From assembly GCF_030345335.1 (NCBI RefSeq), contig NZ_JAPVRC010000005.1, positions 1-64,000 on the forward strand: a DNA stretch of 64,000 nt. Reading direction: 5' to 3'. The notes under the pieces are model-generated. The model made no database searches. It was given only the letters and a program-made list of their open reading frames with translations, and was not told where the DNA came from. Of the stretch, positions 7,701 through 14,654 are shown in pieces (within the stretch, counting starts at the first letter, position 1; each line of letters starts with the position of its first letter). A program made the position numbers and the translations under genes. The DNA comes from Halobacillus campisalis (GTDB lineage Bacteria; Bacillota; Bacilli; Bacillales; Halobacillaceae).

Positions 7701-8570
7701 ATGTTGGAGCACATTTCATTATCTCTGTTGTTGATTTTTACATTTTTTGGTGTCCTTTTTATCACAGGCCATCATATGAAACTCTGTGAGTCCATACCCC
7801 AGATGACAAGCATGGTCATTGCAATGGCATTATCTATGAGTTTCGGTTTATTTACTGGGTATATTGCCGGAGTTTTATTCAGTGGAGACTTATTTTTTTC
7901 TACTAGTCTAGGCATGATCGTGGGAATAACCATTGGCTTCTTGTCAGGGCTGCCTGCAGGGTTACTTACAGTCATCGAAGGGGTGTTCTCTGGGATGATG
8001 GGCGGGATGATGGGTGCCATGCTTGGAGAAATGATCAATTCATCTGATCAGGAGCTTCTGTTAAAAATATTATTCTTTATATGCTTTTCCACTATTTTAT
8101 TATTACTTGGATTAATACAGGCTCAGACAAATAGGAAGAGAAATTTCACTAACCCACTGTTGACCATCGTGCTTTATGGAGTTGTTTTCATTTCCATCAA
8201 TTCCTTAAGCCCATTTTTCCCTAGTCATACTGTCCCTTCCCCTGTAAACAAGGAGATCGTTGTGGAAGCCGGGGATTTCAGTTTCACCCCGAGTGATGTA
8301 ACTATAGGGGTCGGTGAGAAGGTAGACTTATCGTTAGTAAACAGAGGTAAACACGAGCACGACTTAGAAATTATCAATCTTTCCACCAGCGACATGACTG
8401 CTGGTGAACATTCACATGACAGCTCAAACCAAAATGTTCACTTACATACCAAAGTCGGTAAACGTCAGACGGTCTCTTTCGTAGCTGCTGAACCCGGCAC
8501 TTACCAATTTATATGCACTCTCTCTGGTCATAAGGAAGCTGGCATGTTCGGCACCTTTAAAGTGATGTAA
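7701..8570 (+). CDS. Membrane-anchored cupredoxin
   Basis: A 289-residue protein. The ATG at 7701 follows AAGGAGG; the longer frame from 7668 has no binding site. Residues 1-175 form five to six hydrophobic segments, including a glycine/methionine-rich MMGGMMGAM stretch. Residues about 190-289 form an extracellular cupredoxin domain: FSFTPSDVTIGVGEKV, a KHEHD loop (first histidine ligand) and FICTLSGHKEAGM, whose C-x4-H-x4-M spacing gives the remaining type-1 copper ligands. It should bind copper outside the membrane and carry electrons or handle copper. A histidine-rich insert (GEHSHDSSN) lies inside the domain. It is monogenic, with a terminator behind it. Confidence 0.85.
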   Translation: MLEHISLSLLLIFTFFGVLFITGHHMKLCESIPQMTSMVIAMALSMSFGLFTGYIAGVLFSGDLFFSTSLGMIVGITIGFLSGLPAGLLTVIEGVFSGMMGGMMGAMLGEMINSSDQELLLKILFFICFSTILLLLGLIQAQTNRKRNFTNPLLTIVLYGVVFISINSLSPFFPSHTVPSPVNKEIVVEAGDFSFTPSDVTIGVGEKVDLSLVNRGKHEHDLEIINLSTSDMTAGEHSHDSSNQNVHLHTKVGKRQTVSFVAAEPGTYQFICTLSGHKEAGMFGTFKVM

Positions 8571-8580
8571 TCATAATAAA

Positions 8581-8617
8581 CAGTACCCCCTCCTTTGGGA
8601 CGGGGGTACTGCTTTTT
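8581..8617 (+). terminator. Terminator of the cupredoxin gene
   Basis: CAGTACCCCC and GGGGGTACTG form a perfect 10-bp stem followed by a T-run. Confidence 0.85.
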
Positions 8618-8705
8618 GACGCACTAATTGTTAGGATCCCTGGGTACTTCTCGTTTAAAAGAAGGTCTACATCCGTTTCAATTGTGATTTTTCAATACAA
8701 CAAAC

Positions 8706-9065
8706 CTACATGAATAATTCAATAAAAGCCCAGCCTGCTGCAAAAAAGACGCCTGTGTATAAGGAAAGGTAAATCATCAATTTCTTCTTTGCTGTTTTCT
8801 GTAACTCTATATACTCTTGATACGTCAGTTGACCTTGAGCAAATTTCAACCCATTTTCACTTGGTTCTACTTCATAAAGACGTCCATCATTTCCTTTTAA
8901 TACGATTTTTTCGATCAGCTTGAACGAGTCAGGTTCTTCTGCTGTTAAATCTACGATTTCATTTCCCATGCAAATGAGCTTAACCGGCAAGTAAATCGAA
9001 TAAGAGCTTATTTTTTCAAACATGTGATAGGCTTGCATCTCAAATGTATGATCGGAAACGCACAT
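8706..9065 (-). CDS. Hypothetical protein with C-terminal membrane anchor
   Basis: A 119-residue protein of no family I recognise. The ATG at 9065 lies 6 nt after GAGGTGA; the GTG at 9074 is inside that site. The soluble part (1-90) has a strand-rich VKLICMGNEIVDLTAEEPDS region and a YEVEPSENGLKF segment. A basic AKKKL precedes a single C-terminal transmembrane helix (about 99-118), so the soluble part should face the cytoplasm. It stands alone next to a carboxypeptidase pseudogene. Confidence 0.65.
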   Translation of the reverse strand: MCVSDHTFEMQAYHMFEKISSYSIYLPVKLICMGNEIVDLTAEEPDSFKLIEKIVLKGNDGRLYEVEPSENGLKFAQGQLTYQEYIELQKTAKKKLMIYLSLYTGVFFAAGWAFIELFM

Positions 9066-9133
9066 AGTTCTCACCTCGTATCATTTTATTTACTGATTCC
9101 CGACTTGGTGAACGCAGTCTTTCTATTAGCGTG

Positions 9134-9524
9134 TTAACCACTTGTTAATGGAAAGGAAGTGATAAGCTCCCCTTCCGCTTTCCTCAGTATTTCTAACGTA
9201 CCACGATTCGTAATGTTTTCTATTATAGAGTAATCTTTTGGTTTTGCGTAGTCGAGTCCCCTACAAGAAACGTACTGTTTGTTATTAACATTATACGTTT
9301 TATCTCCAGAGATAGATACAGGTCAAATTTTCAAAAGCAAAGTTCATTAATTCGCTAGTTTCTTGATAAGCGATTGCTTAAGCTTCGCTCTTCATCCTTA
9401 TCACAATAACTCCCATACCTTCACGTTCTGCCAGTGTAGCTAATGTTGTTCCAGATTGATCCACATAGCCGGTTTGGCACCCTGTCACATCTGTATGATT
9501 CGAATCAAGCGCAACAGGGGTCAG
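9134..9524 (-). pseudogene. Decayed D-Ala-D-Ala carboxypeptidase (peptidase S11)
   Basis: On the minus strand the sequence reads TGCQTGYVDQSGTTLATLA, then AEREGMGVIVI, an in-frame TAA, and in the same frame YQETSELMNFAFENL. These match the S11 KTG box (here QTG), the following strand and the ET..LL.(Y/F).F helix. A third frame then stays open to 9134 with a beta-rich tail. The N-terminal SxxK/SxN half is absent. Lost KTG lysine, nonsense codon, frameshift and missing front make this a dead gene. Confidence 0.7.
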
Positions 9525-9623
9525 AAAAAAATAATTTGAAATTTCCACTTTAAATTACATTATATGTAAATATATCACCCTCAGTTTGTGGTCGGAACAG
9601 CCCTTGCATATGAAAATTTAACT

Positions 9624-9899
9624 ATGAAAGAAAAACACATTGAAGACGCAGCAAAAGCCTTCGGCACACAATTACGCAATCTCCGTTTAGAGGTCGACCT
9701 CTCGCAGGAAGAACTCGCCTTTAGAACCGGCGTGTCGCCAAACCATATTGGTTACATCGAACGAGCAGAAAGAAATCCAAAATTGGACCTCATCAACAAA
9801 ATCGCTTTCGCTCTGCGCGTCCAGCCTGCCACCTTATTTACAACCATAGAAGTACCAAGCGATCTAGATGAGCACGGGGAACGACCAACAGGTCAATAA
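9624..9899 (+). CDS. XRE-family HTH regulator
   Basis: A small Cro/C1-type repressor. The HTH lies in residues about 10-65: FGTQLRNLRLEVDLSQEELA, then a GVSPNHIGYIERAERNP recognition region and DLINKIAFAL. A short charged tail follows. The frame is open from a GTG at 9588, but neither start has an obvious ribosome binding site; ATG 9624 gives the normal XRE N-terminus. No partner gene is adjacent on the same strand within 150 nt. Its target is not visible, and it may be a phage- or TA-type repressor. Confidence 0.8.
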   Translation: MKEKHIEDAAKAFGTQLRNLRLEVDLSQEELAFRTGVSPNHIGYIERAERNPKLDLINKIAFALRVQPATLFTTIEVPSDLDEHGERPTGQ

Positions 9900-9979
9900 A
9901 AACGTTGGTGACAAGAATTCTAAGGCAATTATGTAGAGAGGAGAGTAAGAAACCTAGTATATTGTAAGAAGAAGTACAT

Positions 9980-10020
9980 AAGGCAGCACTCTGAATTAGG
10001 AGGTTTTGAGCGCTGCCTTA
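9980..10020. other. Hairpin in the leader of the 61-aa gene
   Basis: AAGGCAGC...GCTGCCTT arms enclose a loop of about 24 nt containing AGGAGG. There is no U-run. It could be a leader structure or a decayed terminator. Confidence 0.4.
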
Positions 10021-10048
10021 CAACTAAATCAATTGGAGGAATTAAATT

Positions 10049-10234
10049 ATGGATTACATCTTAAAACACACAGAACTTGAAGATGACGGACACAGGAGCA
10101 TACATATCCTAGACGTAAAGAAAGAACAAGCCCTCATTTACTACCCAGAAGAAATTTCACATGTGGATCATCAGCTTAAAGAGTTTCTATTCACAAAATT
10201 AAAAGACATTAACGAAGGCCATTATGATACTTGA
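10049..10234 (+). CDS. Small hypothetical protein (61 aa)
   Basis: A good TTGGAGGAAT site precedes the ATG. The protein is a compact alternation of charged and hydrophobic residues (YILKHTELEDDGHRSIHIL, then ALIYYPEEISHV and a helical end), consistent with a small soluble alpha/beta fold. I do not recognise the family. Confidence 0.6.
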   Translation: MDYILKHTELEDDGHRSIHILDVKKEQALIYYPEEISHVDHQLKEFLFTKLKDINEGHYDT

Positions 10235-10275
10235 TTAGTAAGAACTTCTCATTGGATCTTTTATAAGCTTGATGA

Positions 10276-10389
10276 TCATCTACGAAAATGATGGATGACA
10301 CGGTCACGCTTTATCCACCAACCTCTTGCATATTCCTCTAGATAAACCACATCGCATACACTGCAAGTAACTTCTCCAAACAGATACAA
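10276..10389 (-). CDS. Possible 37-aa CxxC micro-protein
   Basis: A TTG-start frame on the minus strand reads MYLFGEVTCSVCDVVYLEEY then ARGWWIKRDRVIHHFRR. The composition (CSVC motif, WW, clustered R/H) looks coding and could bind zinc. There is no strong ribosome binding site and the frame closes just upstream, so it may be the remnant of a longer gene. Confidence 0.35.
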   Translation of the reverse strand: MYLFGEVTCSVCDVVYLEEYARGWWIKRDRVIHHFRR

Positions 10390-10709
10390 CCTAACTGATT
10401 GATAACCCCTATATTATATATAACTTCCAATCCCTGAGTTTACCTTGTACCTGCAACCGAAGAAGTGAGTTCATCACGCCACTCTCACACTGATCTTTTC
10501 TTACCTAATAAAATGATACATACAGGAAGAAAAGAGCCAGTGGTTGCAAAAGTGTTACTTCTATCAAGCGGAAACTGTTCTATTCGTTTAAGAAGTTACA
10601 GGCACCAGGTGAGAAAACATGTACAAGTATAAGGGGATATCAAAGACACACCTATTTGTAAAAATCAAAATCTAGTAATCAGAATGAAGACAGAGAGGAA
10701 ACAAGAGAA
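10390..10709. other. Gene-free stretch
   Basis: I see no coding frame, repeat or structured element that I can defend here, apart from an AT-rich palindromic TATATTATATATAA near 10410. Confidence 0.4.
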
Positions 10710-10904
10710 ATGTTCAACGATCGTAAAGAAATACTCTGCATATACATTGAGCGAAAGCCCGTGATGATTGAAATCATCACAGCTAAGAAATATATTGTAC
10801 TGGCCGATTTCAATGATCGATCCTATAAAGTGGAAGCTGCAGATAAAGGTGTAGCTTTGCGGGAAATGGTGAAGATGTTGAAAGAGGATTATATTATTCA
10901 ATAG
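10710..10904 (+). CDS. Small hypothetical protein (64 aa)
   Basis: A GAGAGGAAAC site precedes the ATG. The protein has a strand-like first half (EILCIYIERKPVMIEIITAK, YIVLADFNDRSYKV) and a C-terminal helix (LREMVKMLKEDYIIQ). A 3' fragment of a second copy lies beside the IS21 element at 16350-16401, so this is a mobile or duplicated small gene. Function unknown. Confidence 0.6.
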   Translation: MFNDRKEILCIYIERKPVMIEIITAKKYIVLADFNDRSYKVEAADKGVALREMVKMLKEDYIIQ

Positions 10905-10942
10905 TCGGTCAATAAATAAATCCTGGTTACACTGGATGTGGT

Positions 10943-10992
10943 TAAAAAATAGCGTATCTCCAATAAAATTCATTGTGGATACGCTATTTTTT
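10943..10992. terminator. Bidirectional terminator
   Basis: AAATAGCGTATC and GATACGCTATTT arms, with A and T runs outside, separate the 64-aa gene (plus) from the 59-aa gene (minus). Confidence 0.8.
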
Positions 10993-10997
10993 CCGCT

Positions 10998-11177
10998 CTA
11001 ATGTACTGAGGATCTGACATCAACTCTAGTAAGTGTAAAATACAAAGACTCAACATCCGCATTTAATTCTGTACTTTCAATCATAAGCATAAAGCCGCTT
11101 GCGACTTCAATTTCTGTTTTAGTTTGGTCTAAGAGGACGCAATTCTCGGTTACAATAAGTTGAAAATGAGTAGACAT
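10998..11177 (-). CDS. Small hypothetical protein downstream of comM (59 aa)
   Basis: An open frame starting at ATG 11177 reads MSTHFQLIVTENCVLLDQTK, then TEIEVASGFMLMIESTEL and a strand-rich end FTLTRVDVRSS. The alternating hydrophobic pattern and position 9 nt after the comM stop suggest a real co-transcribed gene. An AAAGGA lies very close to the ATG, so the binding site is poor. I do not recognise the family. Confidence 0.55.
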   Translation of the reverse strand: MSTHFQLIVTENCVLLDQTKTEIEVASGFMLMIESTELNADVESLYFTLTRVDVRSSVH

Positions 11178-11186
11178 TCCTTTGAC

Positions 11187-12708
11187 TTATATTGAACTTG
11201 AAAGTGTAGTTCCCGTCTGCTTTCGGTATTGAATCGCTTCAAGCAATGCGGCTTCGGAAATCGAATCAGACCCATCAAGGTCAGCAATCGTTCTTGCTGT
11301 CCTGATAATATTGACCTGGACACGGTTACTCCAATGATGGACCATGCTTTTTTCCTGAAGAAGGTGCTGAAGTGGAGGAGATAAGGGGGAGGTAAGCGAG
11401 AGTTCTTCGAGAGAAACAATCGAGTTAGTCACAGGACGGCTGAAACGCTGGTATTGATTGTTTCTAGCTTTCGTGACTATATCTTTTCGTTCAGCAGAAG
11501 TCATTGATTTTTCCGCTGGGGTGAGCGATAAATCAATAGGGCGCAGCTCGAGATGGATGTCCATCCGATCGAGAATCGGACCGGATAATCGCTGTTGATA
11601 GGCATGAACTTGTTTCGGTGTGCAGATGCAGTACTTTTTCGTCGATCGGTAGTGGCCGCAGGGACAGGGGTTTGTGGCGCCGATCATGATAAACCTGGCT
11701 GGAAAAGTGACCGTTCCACTTACGCGGCTGATGGTCACTTTTCCTGCTTCAAGCGGCTGTCTTAACATATCTAACGTTTTCTTCGGAAATTCGGCCATCT
11801 CATCAAGAAAAAGCACACCGCCGTGTGCAAGAGACACCTCTCCTGGTTTTGGAACGGTACCGCCGCCAATCAAAGATACGGAAGAAGCGGAATGATGGGG
11901 GTGACGATAAGGAGGCAAAGGAGTGAGAGCTCTCGTTTCATGAGCTAATTGATACAGACTGAAGCTGTCGACCATCGTTTCTTCTGTCATGTCCGGGATG
12001 ATCGAGGGAAAAGCTGCAGCAAGCATACTCTTTCCGCATCCAGGCGGACCACTTAACAGCACATGATGCCCGCCAGCTGCAGCTACCATTAACGCACGCT
12101 TAGGAATGTCATGCCCGATAATGTCCGAAAAATCGGTCAGCGCTTGAGAAACACGGGGAGTTTCCATGACGACAGGGGGAGATTCTGCAAAAGGAAGCAG
12201 CGATTGACCACTTAGATGATCGATGACATCTTGCAGGTGTTGAACGGGTACAAGGAAGTCCTTGTCTTTTAGTGTAGCTGCTCCTTTCATATCGCTTGGG
12301 ACATAAAGTGTTTCATAGCCCATTCGCTTCGCCTGCATAGCTGCTGCCAGCATTCCTTCCGTTTCATGTACCGAACCATCTAAAGACAAAGCACCGATAA
12401 ATGCCGTGCTTTTTGGAATGTCGCAAGTGAGCTGCCCCGTCTCTTTTAATACGGCAATCGCCATAGCAAGATCAGCCATCGGACCGCTTTTTTTCTGTTC
12501 GGCTGGTGAAAACAGCACAATCAAGTGCCGTCCGGAAATATCAAGCCCCACGGATTCGATCTTTTGATTCCTTAATCGATGCATCCGGCAATCCTATGAC
12601 AGAGATTTGTTCGATGCCATCCAGCGACTGAACCTCTACTCTCATCTCGTAGCCTTCCAGTCCCTTAAGTCCAATGCTTTTTACTATAGTTGCGATACGT
12701 ACCCCCAT
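11187..12708 (-). pseudogene. comM: comM/yifB (Mg-chelatase-like AAA ATPase), frame broken
   Basis: ComM helps remodel DNA during natural transformation. The N-terminal part (ATIVKSIGLKGLEGY, GLPDASIKESKDRIRGA) lies at about 12541-12708 in one frame, where it meets TGA. The rest continues in the next frame from about 12560 (GRHLIVLFSPAEQKKSGP, Walker A GPPGCGKSML, DEMAEF Walker B, NPCPCG, QYRKQT end). About 17 nt of the usual ALYAYGCEIP region are missing at the junction, so this is a deletion rather than a one-base slip. The usual start Met is ATC here, and a RAYT gene runs into the 5' end. A residual 465-aa ORF from 12584 keeps the AAA core. Confidence 0.85.
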
Positions 12709-13261
12709 CCTTTCCGTCCACATACGCCTGATACTTCTCGTGCGCAGGGTGCGTAAATAAGCTGAGAATTTTCTCTGTACATACACACCTGTCCTCTGCA
12801 TGAGAAGCCAGGTAAGCAGCATAACTGCTGAAGGGATAAGCAGCAGCTGATGCTACCATGTTCGCTTTCAGTGGATTCAAATGAATATATTTGCTTGCTT
12901 CTAAGACATACTGCTTCGTATCAATTAACGTCGCGTGATACCTGCCTTGAAACAAGTGACCACTTACCTTATGCCTTTTATTAAAGTAAATAGCATATCT
13001 TGTGTGCATAGCTTTGATACTTTCACCAGGGGGAAGGTGAAGAGTTTCCATGAGAAGATGGACATGATTCGTCATTAAACAATACGCATGGAGACGAAAA
13101 GGGAATTCCTTCTGGCCCCACACCAGCAGACTCTTATATTCCTCAAAATCAGCATCATCATAAAATAGATCCCCTCTTCGATTACCCCGCGCCGTCACAT
13201 GGTATATCGCTCCCGGATACCAAACCCTTGGTTTTCTCGCCATTCCCTTCCCCTCCTCCAA
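12665..13261 (-). CDS. REP-associated tyrosine transposase (RAYT)
   Basis: A 198-residue Y1-family (TnpA_REP) single-strand transposase. It has the family opening (RKPRVWYPGAIYHVTARGN then RRGDLF), the metal-binding H-x-H in MTNHVHLLME near residue 68, a GHLFQGRYHA motif, and the catalytic-region tyrosine in VLEASKYIHLNPLKA near residue 127. Such enzymes mobilise or maintain REP palindromes. A GGGGGACTGTCCCCC palindrome lies about 210 nt upstream. Its last ~12 codons overlap the 5' end of comM in another frame, so the gene sits exactly at the front of comM. Confidence 0.9.
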   Translation of the reverse strand: MEEGKGMARKPRVWYPGAIYHVTARGNRRGDLFYDDADFEEYKSLLVWGQKEFPFRLHAYCLMTNHVHLLMETLHLPPGESIKAMHTRYAIYFNKRHKVSGHLFQGRYHATLIDTKQYVLEASKYIHLNPLKANMVASAAAYPFSSYAAYLASHAEDRCVCTEKILSLFTHPAHEKYQAYVDGKDGGTYRNYSKKHWT

Positions 13262-13551
13262 AGCTGCCCTTCGATGTATGTAGTGTACGCTTAGAAAGCT
13301 ACTCCCGCAAAACCGGAATTTTCAATTTTTCACTGTATAAAGGCCATCAATCTTTTAGTTTGATTGATAGAAAGTTGCTTTATGGACACCAATAGATTCA
13401 GAAGCGGGGATTTTTGCTCAAATACAATATTAAAACATGATTCCTTATCAAATTACTGAAAACCTACGGGCCGGGGGACTGTCCCCCAAATCGTGTTTCA
13501 AAAATAAAAGAAAAGGGGAATGAGGGGATTAGACTTAAAGGAGGTTTTCAT
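13262..13551. other. Intergenic region with REP palindrome
   Basis: Besides the REP-like palindrome at 13473-13487 I see an imperfect hairpin around 13349-13372 (CATCAATCTTT/AGTTTGATTGATAG) and the AAAGGAGG binding site of the next gene. Confidence 0.5.
13473..13487. repeat. REP-like palindrome copy b
   Basis: GGGGGACTGTCCCCC, the most complete copy, about 210 nt upstream of the RAYT start. Flanked by ACGGGCC and AAATCG. Confidence 0.8.
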
Positions 13552-13803
13552 ATGGGATTTATATTATATTTAGTTGTCGGAGGATTAATCGGCTGGCTGG
13601 CCCAAGTATTAATCGGGAGAGACATGCCACTTGGTATAATAGGTAATATTATCGCAGGGATTGTCGGTGCCTGGATCGGCGGTGAACTTTTAGGTTCAAT
13701 GGGTCCTACCTTAGCAGGTATTGCTATTATTCCAGCACTGATCGGTGCTATCATTTTTGTATTTATTCTAAGTTTAATTATGAGAGGTACAAAAAAGAAA
13801 TAA
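13552..13803 (+). CDS. GlsB/YeaQ/YmgE-family stress membrane protein
   Basis: An 83-residue membrane protein with three hydrophobic helices (about 2-20, 27-48, 53-77) and family glycine motifs: LVVGGLIGWLA near the start, GIIGNIIAGIVGAWIGG in the middle, and a basic RGTKKK end. Family members are general-stress membrane proteins; the name 'transglycosylase-associated' carries no proven activity. AAAGGAGG lies 8 nt before the ATG and a terminator follows directly. Confidence 0.9.
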   Translation: MGFILYLVVGGLIGWLAQVLIGRDMPLGIIGNIIAGIVGAWIGGELLGSMGPTLAGIAIIPALIGAIIFVFILSLIMRGTKKK

Positions 13804-13806
13804 GAG

Positions 13807-13843
13807 AAAAGCCAGCTCAGTAAAATTTGAGCTGGCTTTTTTT
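13807..13843 (+). terminator. Terminator of the GlsB-like gene
   Basis: AAAGCCAGCTCA/TGAGCTGGCTTT stem with a seven-T run. Confidence 0.9.
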
Positions 13844-13889
13844 GGTGTAGACGTCAAGTCGAATTTTACACTTTTTGCTCGTTTCCCTT

Positions 13890-14654
13890 TTACACTTCTG
13901 CTTGAAAAATACTTTTTCGGTTTTTCATCCGATGACTTTCCTCATTCTCTCCACCATGTATGACCTCCACACGATGAAGTAAACGATCTAAAATAGCTGT
14001 CGTGATCCCTTGATCGCCAATCAAATTTCCCCATTCATCTGGACTTTTATTGGAAGTCAGGATGATCGAACTTCGTTCGTATAAATGGTTGATCAAATGA
14101 AAAAACAGATTTGCCTCTCTCTGATCCATCGCCATATACATCAAATCATCGATAATCACCAGGTCGGCATTTCTCATTCGTTTGAGTTGCACCTTTGATT
14201 TATTCAGGTATTCTTCCGTTTTTAAGAGCTGCACAAGCTCACCCATTGTAACGAAGTAAACATTGAATCCTTTGGAAACAGCTTCGAGCCCCAGTCCAAT
14301 TGCGATGTACGTTTTTCCAATGCCAGGTGGCCCAAGAATAATTAAGTTATATTGCTGTTCTAGCCAGCTTAACTCTCTAAGTTGTGTTAATTGGCGGGCC
14401 GTCAGGACGTTTTGACCTTTTAGTTCAAACTCATCTAGTGACTTCACGAAAGGGAAGCGTGCCCATTTCATTCTCTTTTCCAGGCTTTTAGCTTCACGCT
14501 TTGCTAGCTCATATCGCGTAATAGATTCTAAGAATTCTAAGTAAGTCCATGAAGCTTTTTCAGCTTCGCGAAGAAGCTGTGGGAGCTCCTCCGCAGTTTC
14601 TGATAATCGTAATTGACGAAATTGATCTTGTAATTCATTCACGGTCTTGTTCAT
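13890..14654 (-). CDS. istB: IS21-family helper ATPase IstB
   Basis: A 254-residue DnaA/DnaC-like AAA+ protein that assists IS21 transposition and target choice. Walker A is GPPGIGKTYIA near residue 109 and Walker B is DLVIIDDLMYM near 170; a SSIILTSNKSPDEW sensor region follows. Full length for the family. Its ATG overlaps the istA stop by one base (TAATG), so translation is coupled. The C-terminal tail is basic. Confidence 0.93.
   Translation of the reverse strand: MNKTVNELQDQFRQLRLSETAEELPQLLREAEKASWTYLEFLESITRYELAKREAKSLEKRMKWARFPFVKSLDEFELKGQNVLTARQLTQLRELSWLEQQYNLIILGPPGIGKTYIAIGLGLEAVSKGFNVYFVTMGELVQLLKTEEYLNKSKVQLKRMRNADLVIIDDLMYMAMDQREANLFFHLINHLYERSSIILTSNKSPDEWGNLIGDQGITTAILDRLLHRVEVIHGGENEESHRMKNRKSIFQAEV

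Noticed and set aside
7439-7712. Overlapping ORFs of about 75-80 codons on both strands
   Set aside because: No ribosome binding site, no family-like pattern and mutual overlap; the real gene begins at 7701 after AAGGAGG.
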